From Trichobilharzia regenti (Eukaryota; Platyhelminthes; Trematoda; Strigeidida; Schistosomatidae): a stretch of 64,000 nucleotides of DNA. Where the stretch lies: assembly GCA_944472135.2 (NCBI GenBank), contig OX235264.1, forward strand, positions 119,131,809 to 119,195,808. The letters run 5' to 3'. The notes beneath the pieces were generated by a model. That model searched no databases and was not told the DNA's origin. It worked only from the letters and a program-made list of their open reading frames with translations. The position numbers and the translations under genes were made by a program. Numbering within the stretch: the stretch's first letter is position 1; every line of letters starts with the position of its first letter. This document shows positions 42,522 through 54,053 of this stretch, piece after piece.

Positions 42522-42879
42522 TGTCAATGGAGTTGAAGATTGAACGATCAATTCTTGGTTGTTTGCTCAAAATCAACTTCCCCAATTTTCGCGGAGGCAT
42601 CAATACGACAGTCATCGTCTCATCGGTCGCTGTTCAGAAAGAAGAGTGAAACATCGTCAGAAGTAATACTATGATTTATTATTGTAATATTTGTTCACAG
42701 ACCTTAGTTCAGTTATTATTTTTATATGTTGGTGTAACAATAAAGAAATCTCAAGCGGCCAATCGGTGTTCTGGTTTTTTCGTCCGTTATAACTAAGCGT
42801 TTCTGAAAACTTCAAGGAACAGCGTGGGCCCGAGCGTAGCAAGAGCTGGGCATTAACGGTTTATGAGACGTGATTGACA
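42522..42879 (+). repeat. BEL-A2 3' LTR
   Basis: 358 bp, TGTCAATGG to GTGATTGACA, with AATAAA near 42,739. Directly followed by CCCGT and the Pao zinc-knuckle codons. Confidence 0.88.
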
Positions 42880-44910
42880 CCCGTAGAATGTTAAAAATGG
42901 CAAAACAGAATCGGTTGTGTTTCAGTTGTTTAAAGATAGGGCATACAATTTTGAATTGTAAGGCGACAGACAAGATAAGTATTGGTTCAACTGATGTGCA
43001 CCCACTTCTGAGGACGGTAAGCGAACCGGGGAATTCGGTTAATTGTAATAGTACCTTTAGACCCCTTGACAACCTACAAGTTTAGAGGCACTACCAGTTA
43101 AGGTGAACGGACCAAAATCTTCGGTGGAGACTTATGCACGGTTGGATAATGGTTCAGACGTTACATTGATAGGTGCTAAGCTGGCTGGCTGCTTGGGTAT
43201 TAAGGGCCCAAAGCAATCCTTGGTTCTAAATACTTTCAATTCTTCGAAAACGGTAGTGTGTGAACGAGTGTCATTTCAGTTGGAATCCTTGACTACTGGG
43301 GAAACCGTTGAAGTAGATACTGCTTACACTACCTCCAGTATGAAACTCGGCGAAGCTGTAGTAGTCAGTCGCGAAACAGTTGTCGGTAAGCAATATCTGT
43401 ATGATATACCTCTTCCAACACTGCAAGATGGTAGAGTGAGAATACTCTTTGGACGTAGCGTACCAGAAACTCACAAGGTATTAGAAGAGAGATTCGGAGG
43501 GGTGGAGATGATCTGTTCGCGACGAAAACACCACTGGGATGGACAGTGAGAGGATCTATACCCATGATCCACATATCATCATCAGTTACAAACAATGGGG
43601 ACAAACTGGAGACTGTGATTAGAAATATGTATGACAATGAGTTTTTCGGTGTCCCAGAGAAGGGTCGTTCTGTGGAAGACTTAAAGGTGGTTAAAATAGT
43701 TGAGGAGTCTTGTAGATGCGAAAATGGGCGTTTCAGCGTTGGCCTACCATGGAGATCTAAAGACAGACAGTTGGTTCGTAATAGGAAAGTTGCTCTTAAG
43801 AGAGTAATGGGCTTAAAGAAGAAGTTTCTGACGGATGCAGACCTCTGGAACAAATATAAGTCTGTCGTCGACAAACGTGTAATAAAAGGTTGCATTGAAA
43901 GACTAGTTGATCAGAGCGAGCCAGGGAGGTGGTATTTGCCCCATCATCCCGTCTTTAACCTGAGGAAGCCAGGTAAACTCCGTGTGGTGTTCGATTTGTA
44001 ATATTAATGTATATTTTCATATAAACATGTAAATTTACATGAAAATGCGAAACATGAGGGAGTTTCTTTGAATGATAATCTATATATTGGCCCAGATTGC
44101 GTGAGCTCATTATTTGGACTGCTATTAAGATCCAGAAAGTTTACAGTCGCCGTCGCTGCGAATGTCGAGGAAATGTTCCTACAAGTGAAAGTGCCAGAGG
44201 TTGACAGAGATCACTTAAGGTTCTTATGGTTTGACGACGGTCCTTGTGGTATGGTGTCAGAATATAGAATGACAGGCCATCCATTTGGTGCCACGCCCTC
44301 CCCATTTTGTGCTAATTTTGCTCTACGAAAGGCGGTGTCCACATTTGGTACTGATGATCTGCTGGACGTCATCGATTGTTGCTTCTATGTGGACGATTGT
44401 TTAGCTCCTTCGATGATGATAAGTCTGCAGTTAAAGTTCAAACAAGTATTTCTAAGGTGTCACCTAAGCCTGGCTTTTGTTTGACTAAGGGGATCTCGAA
44501 CAGCCCAGACGTTTTGAAGCACAAAGTTCCAGAAGACAGAGCACCTACTGTACGAGATTTACCTGTTGATACTCTGCCGGTTGAACGCACATTAGGTATG
44601 AGATGGGATGTGAACTCTGATACCTTTCGATTTAGTGTTAATGATACTGATAAGCCAGATACTCGGAGAGGTGTGCTCTCTGTGTTGTCGTCCATGTTTG
44701 ACCTACTTGGATTAGTAGCAATTTATCTACCTCCGGCGTGGAGATTATTTCAAGAGACATACAGGAATGGTCAAAATGGAATGATTCACTAAGTGACAGA
44801 CGCAGTGAAGAGTGTAAAATGTGGGTGAACACTTCAAGAGCGCTGCCTCCACATTCCGTCTGAAGTCCACTTAAGAGATTGAGAAATCATGATATAATTG
44901 ACACACATGT
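42880..44910 (+). pseudogene. Pao gag end, protease and RT (right arm)
   Basis: Exact counterpart of 29,458-31,487: zinc knuckle 42,870-43,085, protease 43,103-43,549, RT N-terminus 43,546-44,001, palm 44,068-44,484 with YVDD at 44,386-44,397, connection 44,376-44,792 and a further reading WSKWNDSLSDRRSEECKMW to about 44,860. Encoded proteins are identical to the left arm, including all breaks. It ends at the BEL-F LTR (44,911), so RNase H and integrase are missing. Confidence 0.85.
44003..44048 (-). mobile_element. Short retroposon 3' stub inside Pao RT
   Basis: About 45-50 bases interrupt the RT between VVFD and the CAKHEGVSLNDN-like continuation. The insert resembles the 3' end at 38,513-38,570 (TTTTCATATAAACATG, AATTTACATGAAAA). 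It is shared with 30,319-30,364 in the left arm, so it is older than the palindrome. Confidence 0.5.
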
Positions 44911-45258
44911 TGTCAACGTCCGGGATATAACACGCTGGACCTCACGCTGTCCCTCGAAGATTTTCAGAAACAATATGTATTAACCAACGCAAAAAATCAG
45001 AACACTGATTTGCGACTGGAGAATCCTTTATTTTCACGCAAATATGTAACCAAAAATAAGGTTATTATACGCAAGGCCTAAAAATAAATCTCATAACAAT
45101 AAATCACGATAATACTTCTGATAGTTTTTTCTATTCCAACGAATAGCGAATGATGAGACGATGAGTGCCAGATTGATGACTCCAGCGAAAAATAGGGACG
45201 AGTTAGGGTTCAAGAAAACAACCGTGAATGGATCCTCCAATCTTCAAATACATTGACA
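44911..45258 (-). repeat. BEL-F 3' LTR, right arm copy
   Basis: 348-bp counterpart of 29,109-29,456. On this side the element continues as a minus-strand 3' region to about 46,145. Confidence 0.7.
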
Positions 45259-46145
45259 CTCACCGGCAAAAAAGGGATCCAACCAATTTTTCCATCACGA
45301 CGAACCTGTGTCAATCGCACAGAGCTGAAACGGTAAACAAACAGAAAAGCCAACACACCACAAGCATACCCACAGCACAATCTCACACATCGCTGACGAC
45401 CTGCGCCTCCAGACAGAGACCTTCTCTTGACATCTTGCAACACAATCGCCACTTGCTAGAATGACTCTTGCAGAGAGCAACGTAACCACAACTGCGCCTC
45501 ATGACACTCGTTACACATCCTTTTATTGATTCAGTACCAATTACCACTGCGATCGCTTGTCACTCATTCTGCCTCAGTTCCAGTAGCGGTGACGTAGGCA
45601 AGCCTCAGTCGTCTACACTTCTGCTCCTCGGAGTGTGGGACCACAGCCCTAATAGAAACATTCATTCCCAATCATTGACCCCACAGCTAATCCTTATCTC
45701 CCTGTGCATGTCATTCTCAGCACGTATACGACCCATCTGCTGTCTTTAACATCAACCAATTCATTCACGGATGCAGAAGACTCGAAACGACTTCAGAAGT
45801 AATCACGACGAAAATTTTAACAAAATCATGCAATAACAACAAAGTACAACAACAACAGGTAAACACAATGAATCCAAAATACACCAATTGATATGACACA
45901 CCACACATATATACAAACAGTACACATAACCTTACGGATCATGTCTCGATGTAATTCCTTTGAAGAATCGCAGGACTTACATCAGTACGCCTGCAACCCT
46001 TCTCAGGTTGACGATTGTAGGTTGAAGAATGTCCGGACACGAACAAGATTAACCAACAATTACATTAACTGGAACCAACTCAATTACTTGACACAAACAT
46101 ATGTACAACCGATACATCAAATGTCGTGGATTCTGGCTTGAAGAA
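45259..46145 (-). mobile_element. BEL-F 3' region (partial element)
   Basis: Collinear with the BEL-A 3' region but diverged, including repeat-array motifs near 45,960-46,030 and a damaged primer hairpin at 45,265-45,292. The ORF part and 5' LTR are absent; the sequence is replaced by the BEL-D LTR at about 46,161. Confidence 0.65.
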
Positions 46146-46160
46146 CTAAACTTGAATAAC

Positions 46161-46264
46161 TGCAGTTGAAGATTGAACGTTCAATTCTTGGTTGTTTGCT
46201 CAAAACCAACTTCCGTATATTTTAGCGGAAATATCGATACACCAGTCAACATCTCATCGGCCGT
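46161..46264 (+). repeat. BEL-D 5' LTR, first part
   Basis: AGTTGAAGATTGAACG to CATCTCATCGGCCGT matches the first ~100 bases of a BEL LTR, although the TGTCA end is lost. It continues at 50,155 after the BEL-C insertion. Confidence 0.7.
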
Positions 46265-46584
46265 TGTCAATCACGTCTCATAAACCGTTAATGCCCAGCT
46301 CTCGCTACGCTCGGGCCCACGCTGTTCCTTGAAGTTTTCAGAAACGCTTAGTTATAACGGACGCAAAATCCAAAACACTGATCTGCCGCTTGATATTTGT
46401 TTATTGTTACACCAACATATAAAAGGAATAAGCAAACTAAGGTTTCTAACGATGTTTCACTCTTCTTTCTGAACAGCGACCGATGAGACGATGACTGTCG
46501 TATTGATGCCTCCGCGAAAATTGGGGAAGTTGATTTTGAGCAAACAACCGAGAATTGATCGTTCAATCTTCAACTCCATTGACA
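46265..46584 (-). repeat. BEL-C 3' LTR (short subtype)
   Basis: 320 bp, lacking about 38 bases present in the 358-bp subtype. It differs from the 5' LTR at only a few sites, which suggests a fairly recent insertion. Confidence 0.85.
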
Positions 46585-47696
46585 CTCCCCGGCAAAAAAG
46601 GGATCCAACCCTTTTTTCCTTCACGACCAATACACGTTGACTTGGATGCCATTGCGAGAACCTGGGTCACACGGACAGAGCTGAAATGGAGAACAAACAG
46701 AAAAGCCAACACACCACAAGCATACCCACAGCACAATCTCACACATCGCTGACGACCTGCGCCTCCAGACAGAGACCTCCTCTTGACATCTTGCAACACA
46801 ATCGCCACTTGCTAGAATGACTCTTGCAGAATGCAACGTGACCATAGCACCAACTCATGATACTCTACACACATCCTCTTATCTACTCACTACCAATTAC
46901 CACTGCAATCGCTTGTCACTCATTCTGCCTCAGTTCTAGTAGCGGTGACGCATGCGAGCCTCAGTCGTTTACACTCTTTCTCCCCGGCGTGTCGGACCGC
47001 AGCTAACAATTATCTCCGTGTGCATTTCATTCTCAGCAATAGCCTAGCCTCCCCGGCGTATACGCCCCATCTGCTGTCCTTAACATCAATCAATTCATTC
47101 ATGGATGTAGAAGACTCGAAACAACTTCAGAAGTAATCACGACGAAAATTTTAACAAAATTACGCAATAACAACAAGATACGAAAGCAACAAGTAAACAC
47201 AACGAATCCGAAATACACCAACTGATATGACACACCACACGTATACACAAACAGTACAAATAACCTCGCGGATCATGTCTTGGTGGAATTATTTTGAAGA
47301 ATTGGAGGACTTACACCAGTACGCCTGCAACCCTTCACAGGTTGACGATTGTAAGTTGTGGAATGTCCAGACACAAACAAGATTATTCAACAATTACAAT
47401 AATTGGAACTCACACAACTATTTAACACAAACATATGTACAATCAACACATCAAATGTTGTGGATTCTGACACGACAAACTACCCTTGAAGAACTGTAGG
47501 ACTTACAGCAGTACGCCTACATTCCTTCTCAGGTTGATGATCCAAGTGGAAGTCGTCCGGACACAAACAGAATTACCAAAAGCCAGATGACAGATGATAT
47601 CAATTCAGTATATACAATATGAACATATGTACAAAATAACACACCAAGCACATTGGACTGCTCATTGATGCGCTACCCTTTGAAGAATTGTAGGCT
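46585..47696 (-). other. BEL-C 3' region
   Basis: Primer hairpin AAAAAAGGG/CCCTTTTTT at 46,594-46,617, then sequence nearly identical to the BEL-A 3' region, with the repeat array at about 47,280-47,700. Confidence 0.65.
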
Positions 47697-49691
47697 TTAA
47701 AGCACTACGCCTACAACCCTTCTCAGACGGACGCCATAGGTTGGAAAATCGTCGCAGAGTTCATTTGCTGACTTCCCTCTATCAGCTATATCCTCAAATC
47801 TGAACGGCAACTCGCTCATGTCATTGTATCGTAGAATATAGATGACGAACAAACATACGACGTATCTGGTCAACCAAGCGTAGAAACAGAGTAATTTACA
47901 CCGAAGATAAAAACATTCAAATAGTAAATTGAAACTTGAAATGCCTTTATTCGAGCAAGTCAATTTAACAATTACTCTCTCGTTTACACTTGGCTTATCC
48001 ACACTAAACTGACCATTGATATTCGTCCTTTCAAACGAACTGATACTAGCATAGTCATTGGACAAGATACTTGAGTTGATGGGCGTCTGTTTCATTGTGG
48101 ATGACAGCACCAACGACGACTGATTGATATCAGTTGATGAACTTAGTGGTGGATCAGAAGCTGTTCTTGTTCGTCTTTCAGAAAGTTGTCCAACTGCAAG
48201 ATTACCACCACTGCTGTCTTTCACTACTAGTTCGGGTTTAGCACTAGCATCTGATGATGGGTGGGCTACACGCTGATCAATTACACTGACTGTCTCACAA
48301 GTATGCACACCTTTTGGAACTGCAACTGCGTTCAATTCTACTTCACGTTCTAGTTGTACAGAAACTTTATTTAACTTAGCACTAGTAGGCATATCCCTCA
48401 TCTCATAATGATCAACCAAAGACAACTGTGAAGTATCACGATCATTATCACGAATATTCACTTTACCGTCAACTTCATCATTTTCAAACTCTTTACTAAG
48501 AGAAGTAGACAATTTTCGTTCCTACTCGCAAATCATAAAAGGTTTAATAACTTCACTCTGACTAGTTATACTTTGTAAACTTGTGGAGTCAGAACTCCAC
48601 TCTGCAGCAGCAACTCTATTCTGTGACACTCTATTCAACAATGGCTTACCAGTCGTAACTACAGACTTCTTCACCGCACCGTTATCGTCACACAATTCGG
48701 AGTCAGACCTGGAGTTTACATTTAGCTTATCACTGAACTTGCTCACTGGTTCACAGTTCACTTATGTATGCACATCTTGCACACGTGTAAAACAAAACCG
48801 TGTTTGTCTTGCATCTTGTAACTTATCTGTTGAGGATGTACTACGAAACCTGTTACACTCACTAGGTCTATATGCATTACTAGACATCATGGAGCCTTCT
48901 CGATATCCACAACTCTGAGGCCTACTCGTCATCAATGATTGCGTTTTACCCTCAGACTGCTCTATTCTAGGGGTGAGATTCAATATACTGGCAATCTTGC
49001 TCATAGATTGCTTGACACTATCTTTCATTAGTTTCATGATATCATCAAATTTTGGCTCGATACCCTCATCCTCCATACGGGAGCTTATCTTCACCCACTT
49101 CCTTTGCAGTTGAGTAGGTAGACGTCTTGCTATTACTTCTAGTATAAAACTCGAGTTGAGGTCACTCATTCGATTCATCGAAATCAATGCATTCTTGTAA
49201 ATCAGCAAGTTATCCAAAAACTCAGTGAGTGCCTGGGAGTCATCTTGTAGTTGACTGTCATTACCCTTAACAGCCTCGAATAATTTCCCTACAATCATCG
49301 AAGGTCTTCCAAACCTTTGACGTAGTGTGTTCATAGCCTCGTAGTAGCCCTCTTTTGGCTTCATAAACTTACAACACTGTATAGCTCTTGCAGCATCTCC
49401 AGTGCAATATCTCATCAAATACATTAACTTCAATTCATCAGTTAATAAAATACCACTCAACATGATCTCAAACTCCTTTACAAATTGTAAATAATCAGCT
49501 GGGTTTACATCAAAACATCGTGGTTCAAATTTAGGGAGTTTGATGTTCCTATTATCCCTGAACGGCGAAACAGTAACATCAACCATGTCATGCTTAACAT
49601 CAGACACATCGTTACAATTAACAGACAAGTCACCATGACTTACTTTCCTGTTTGCATCCAAGACACTCTGTCCCTTCTTTGACCCAGGCAT
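47697..49691 (-). pseudogene. Gag-acidic-hydrophobic ORF of BEL-C, two stops
   Basis: Same 664-codon plan in one frame, interrupted by two nonsense codons: a TAA after residue 309 (48,762-48,764) and a TAG near 48,520. Open parts: 49,691-48,762 (Gag), 48,761-48,522 and 48,512-47,697 (acidic part and hydrophobic end). The middle acidic part is diverged from BEL-A, whereas the last ~100 codons and the 3' region are almost identical. This points to recombination or conversion at DNA level. Confidence 0.8.
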
Positions 49692-49834
49692 TGTTGAACT
49701 TCACTCGATTGCAAAAAGTTCCAGATATTGCTTGTTCAAAGAGGACTTGACCGGCACCAGGAAAGATGAATGGTGACTATCGAAACTTTCACCAACTGTT
49801 TGAATCCGCCAGATCTGTTTCTACCATCAGAAAC

Positions 49835-50154
49835 TGTCAATCACGTCTCATAAACCGTTAATGCCCAGCTCTCGCTACGCTCGGGCCCACGCTGTTCCTT
49901 GAAGTTTTCAGAAACGCTTAGTTATAACGGACGCAAAATCCAAAACACTGATCTGCCGCTTGATATTTGTTTATTGTTACACCAACATATAAAAGGAATA
50001 AGCAAATTAAGGTTTCTGACGATGTTTCACTCTTCTTTCTGAACAGCGACCGATGAGACGATGACTGTCGTATTGATGCCTCCGCGAAAATTGGGGAAGT
50101 TGATTTTAAGCAAACAACCAAGAATTGATCGTTCAATCTTCAACTCCATTGACA
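49835..50154 (-). repeat. BEL-C 5' LTR (short subtype)
   Basis: 320 bp, TGTCA to TGACA, abutting BEL-D LTR sequence head to head. Confidence 0.85.
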
Positions 50155-50419
50155 GTCGTTGTTCAGAAAGAAGTCAGGAGACAACTGTCAGAATTAATAT
50201 TGTGATTTATTATTGTAATATTTGTCCACAGACCTTAGTTAAAACCTAATTTTAAAGCTGCCTATATGTTAGTGTTAAAATAAAGAAATCTCAAGCGGCC
50301 AATCTGTGTTCTGGTTTTTTCGTCCGTTATAACTAAGCGTTTCTGAAAACTTCAAGGAACAGCGTGGGCCCGAGCGTAGCGAGAGCTGGGCATTAACGGT
50401 TTATGAGACGTGATTGACA
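50155..50419 (+). repeat. BEL-D 5' LTR, second part
   Basis: Continues from 46,264: GTCGTTGTTCAGAAAGAAG to GTGATTGACA. It contains diverged U3/R sequence (AAAATAAAG near 50,277) relative to the 358-bp subtype. Confidence 0.8.
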
Positions 50420-50563
50420 GTTTCTGATGGTAGAAACAGATCTGGCGGATTCAAACAGTTGGTGAAAGTTTCGATAGTCACCATTCATCTTTCCTGGTGC
50501 CGGTCAAGTCCTCTTTGAACAAGCAATATCTGGAACTTTTTTGCAATCGAGTGAAGTTCAACA

Positions 50564-51703
50564 ATGCCTGGGTCAAAGAAGGGACAGAGTGTCTTGGATG
50601 CAAACAGGAAGGTAAGTCGTAGTGACTTGTCTGTTAATTGTAACGATGTGTCTGATGTTAAGCATGACATGGTTGATGTTACTGTTTCGCCGTTCAGGGA
50701 TAATAGGAACATCAAACTCCCTAAATTTGAACCACGATGTTTTGATGTAAACCCAGCTGATTATTTACAATTTGTAAAGGAGTTTGAGATCATGTTGAGT
50801 GGTTTTTTATTAACTGATGAATTGAAGTTAATGTATTTGATGAGATATTGCACTGGAGATGCTGCAAGAGCTATACAGTGTTGTAAGTTTATGAAGCCAA
50901 AAGAGGGCTACTACGAGGCTATGAACACACTACGTCAAAGGTTTGGAAGACCTTCGATGATTGTAGGGAAATTATTCGAGGCTGTTAAGGGTAATGACAG
51001 TCAACTACAAGATGACTCCCAGGCACTCACTGAGTTTTTGGATAACTTGCTGATTTACAAGAATGCATTGATTTCGATGAATCGAATGAGTGACCTCAAC
51101 TCGAGTTTTATACTAGAAGTAATAGCAAGACGTCTACCTACTCAACTGCAAAGGAAGTGGGTGAAGATAAGCTCCCGTATGGAGGATGAGGGTATCGAGC
51201 CAAAATTTGATGATATCCTGAAACTAGTAAAAGATAGTGTCAAGCAATCTATGAGCAAGATTGCCAGTATATTGAATCTCACCCCTAGAATAGAGCAGTC
51301 TGAGGGTAAAACGCAATCATTGATGACGAGTAGGCCTCAGAGTTGTGGATATCGAGAAGGCTCCATGATGTCTAGTAATGCATATAGACCTAGTGAGTGT
51401 AACAGGTTTCGTAGTACATCCTCAACAGATAAGTTACAAGATGCAAGACAAGCACGGTTGTGTTTCTTACGTTTGCAAGAAGTGCGTACAAAGGTGAACT
51501 GTGAACCAGTGAGCAAGTTTAGTGATAAGCTAAACGTAAACTACAGGCCTGACTCCGAATTCTGTGACGATAACGGTGCGGTGAAGAAGTCTGTAGTTAC
51601 GACTGGTAAGCCATTGTTGAATAGAGTGTCACAGAATAGAGTTGCTGCTTCAGAGTGCAGTTCTGTCTCCACAAGTTTAATATATATATTTCGCATAAAT
51701 TAA
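50564..51703 (+). pseudogene. Gag part of BEL-D, truncated
   Basis: 379 codons. Homology to the 664-codon ORF runs to about residue 370 (51,679), after which nine foreign codons lead to a stop. The Gag domain is intact and agrees with BEL-A2 and BEL-C, including the GKLFEAVKGN patch. The hydrophobic end is missing here; collinear sequence resumes at 53,761. Confidence 0.8.
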
Positions 51704-53760
51704 GCATTTACATTTTTCCCATATCGTTTGTACATGCATGATCATATTAGACAAGTTCAGTCTGAAATTGAACACTGTCTTATGAAATTAAAAATTGGAA
51801 AATGACCTGTATAAACTTTATAAGAATAGATTATGGATTTTGGTTTAAGTCTAAATTATGGTATTTAATATACTCATAGTGAGTCAGATTCATGCGGGAA
51901 TTATGAAATTTTGCGTTAATGGAAAGTAAGAATAGAGGTGATATACAGGTGCTTGAGTAAGATACACTGGATGCAGACCGTTATTATTATCATTTTATCA
52001 ATCAATAAGGGTTCGAAAGTTTATAAAAATCCACATTAGATGGTAAGTGCAGCATTATATTGGTATTAGCAGATAAAAGGGACCAATTGGTCGCAAAGCT
52101 AACTATGCGATGTTGAACAGAATTCAGAATGGAATTTGTTCCGTTGTTCATCGTAAGTGCTAACAATATTCTGGATACCGCTCAAGTTATACAAATGTAG
52201 AAGCCAGGATTACTGTCCGTCAGCAGCGCTTCAGTGCAATACCTTCAAGAAATGAAGAAAACAGGAGCAGCCAGCAGATAATAATAATTTAAACAAACAG
52301 TATGCGATAACCGCAGGGTTTATTCTCCTTTTTTATTACTAGGAATTTCTAGTCATTGAGTTTTATAGTGTTACATACTAACGCTTAGTTAAAGTTTATA
52401 GTAGTAAACAACAGCTGAAGTATAGAATAACAATAAAAAATGTAAAAATTAGGGCGAAACGAATTATGGTTTTCACTCTTATATAGGGTAATGTTGGGAA
52501 TAATAACTGAAGAAGTGAAATCCAAAATGCCAAAGTACATAAGTTATTTAAAAGAAAAGAGGAAATATAGTAATACTGATTTATGCTGTTGTTCTGATTT
52601 ATACAGTTAGATGCCCTCCTGAAGTAGAGAAATCGTACCATGAGCCATTTTTTCAAAGAGTTTGTGCACAAGCTGTGACATACAGGCAGCATTTATTTTT
52701 TATCTTATTTATTATTATTATTTATTTTTTTTGAAGTAATTCATCCTCATGAGCCTTAGCAGTAGAGTGCATTCCCGCAGATGAGGGTGGTTCTCTTAAG
52801 TCCCCACCACCATATCCCCTGAATAGCAGTCACCACCCTCCCACCTTTGAATCTGCTAGGCCCTGGCGAAGTACTCCTTTTTTGTTTCTAGAAAAAAATC
52901 TTTTATTATTGCTACATGTCATATGGACAGTTTTCGCATTCACAAGCTAACTCAACAATAATCATGGTATGAACGACTACTTTCAGTCAGCCATTTTGTA
53001 TGCATCGTCACTAACAGCATTTTAAAGATGTTTACGTACAATGAAGAAGTAAGGGAATCAGAGATTTGCAGGCTACTTTCAAGATTTTAGTTATAAGCAT
53101 AGCAAAGAAGAGTCAATATGAAATGTTACGGAGGAGAAAAATACATAAAGCTACATAGTTATGTATATATCTACATAAAAAGAGAGTAGTCAGTCATAAA
53201 AGATACTTCAGAAGAACACGCCTACAGAGTGTTATAATAGCATAACAGTAAAATTAAATCTGATAATGCTTAGGATTCACAATGTAGTTAAGAGACAGTA
53301 GTTAGTTATGATAGATGGTTCAGAAGAGTTCGACTACAGAGTATTATGATAGTATAACAGTAAAATAAAATCCGTTAATACTTGAAACTCACAGAGCAGT
53401 TAAGCTGAATTTTTAGACGATCCTGTGTAGAGCTTGGATTTCTGTAGACGTATATGGTGATGTAATTATATATAATATAATATTTGATTAATTTGGCAGT
53501 CAGCCGCTGGGATTAAATGCATTTGATTGACTGAAGAGTTGTGAGGGTAGCTCATTTAGGTTCAGTGAAACTTTCATGGCGAGTGTGACAGGCTGTGTAT
53601 TCCACTCCAGTTTTGCTTGAAAGGATTGCGGATGTTTTGTGATGATGCTTGCGTAAGAAATAATGGAATCAAAGTGTATTTAAGCTGATATTTTTAGACG
53701 GTCCCGTTTAGGGCTGGGATATCCGTAGACATAGATGTTAATAATAATATAAAAATAATA
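51680..53760. other. 2.1-kb AT-rich block of unknown origin
   Basis: No ORF above noise. It contains a TTTATTATTATTATT-type run near 52,695-52,730 and a 112-bp repeat pair. Two related ~45-bp blocks (TTTTTAGACGATCCTGTGTAG at about 53,410 and TTTTTAGACGGTCCCGTTTAG at about 53,688) recur 277 bases apart. BEL-D sequence on its two sides overlaps by roughly 80 bp, so it is not a simple insertion. Confidence 0.55.
53181..53404. repeat. 112-bp tandem repeat pair
   Basis: Copies 53,181-53,292 and 53,293-53,404 share ATAACAGTAAAAT and TACAGAGT blocks with about a fifth of positions changed. Non-coding. Confidence 0.7.
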
Positions 53761-54053
53761 ACTAGTAAGCCATTGTTGAATAATATGCCACAGAAGATAG
53801 TTACAGTTTCAGAGTCCAGTTCTGACCCCGTAAGTTTACAAGGTATTACTAGTCAGAGTGAAGGTATGAAATCTTTAGGGATTTGTGAGGAAGAACCCAA
53901 ATCATCTACTGCTGTTATTAAAGAGTTTGAAAATGATGAAGTCGACCAGATAGATGATGGTAAATTGAATATTTGTGATAATGATGATGATACTTTACAG
54001 TTGTCTTTGGTTGATCATGATGAGATGAGGGATATGCCTACTACAAGTTAAAC
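53761..54053 (+). pseudogene. Acidic-region fragment of BEL ORF
   Basis: The segment from 53,773 reads like residues 350-445 of the 664-codon protein (ESSSDPVSLQGITSQSEG, EFENDEVD, SLVDHDEMRDMPTT), with an extra QIDD and many substitutions. It stops at AAGTTAAA, where CR1 sequence begins. Confidence 0.75.

Larger units (their letters stand above)
38915..42879 (+). mobile_element. Non-autonomous BEL element (BEL-A2)
   Basis: 3,965 bp, same plan as BEL-A: LTR 38,915-39,272, ORF 39,416-41,410, 3' region with repeat array, LTR 42,522-42,879. No pol genes. It is the arm counterpart of BEL-A but contains a diverged patch in the Gag part. Confidence 0.88.
38915..45297. repeat. Palindrome 2, right arm (6,383 bp)
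   Basis: Inverted copy of 29,070-35,452. The inner edge coincides with the first base of the BEL 5' LTR, which is unusual for a random duplication. The expected target duplication is absent on this side (ACACA instead of CCCGT) but present at the other LTR (42,880-42,884). Confidence 0.92.
46265..50154 (-). mobile_element. Non-autonomous BEL element (BEL-C)
   Basis: Complete element with LTRs 46,265-46,584 and 49,835-50,154 (320 bp each, a shorter subtype), an ORF with two nonsense codons and a 3' region. It is inserted inside the LTR of BEL-D: flanks GCCGT (46,260-46,264) and GTCGT (50,155-50,159) are a 5-bp target duplication with one change, and removing BEL-C restores a continuous LTR. 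Confidence 0.85.

Noticed and set aside
45501..45749. Small ORFs in BEL 3' regions (also 46,945-47,136, 47,227-47,499, 62,320-62,568)
   Set aside because: They lie over non-coding repeat-array DNA, have low-complexity translations and are disrupted in other copies.
48590..51670. Third palindrome formed by head-to-head gag ORFs
   Set aside because: BEL-C and BEL-D lie in opposite orientation because BEL-C inserted into the BEL-D LTR with a target duplication; two separate elements explain the symmetry without an inverted duplication.
52396..52692. Hydrophobic 98-codon minus-strand ORF as a membrane protein
   Set aside because: AT-rich sequence gives Phe/Leu/Ile-rich translations by chance; no conserved copy or context supports it.
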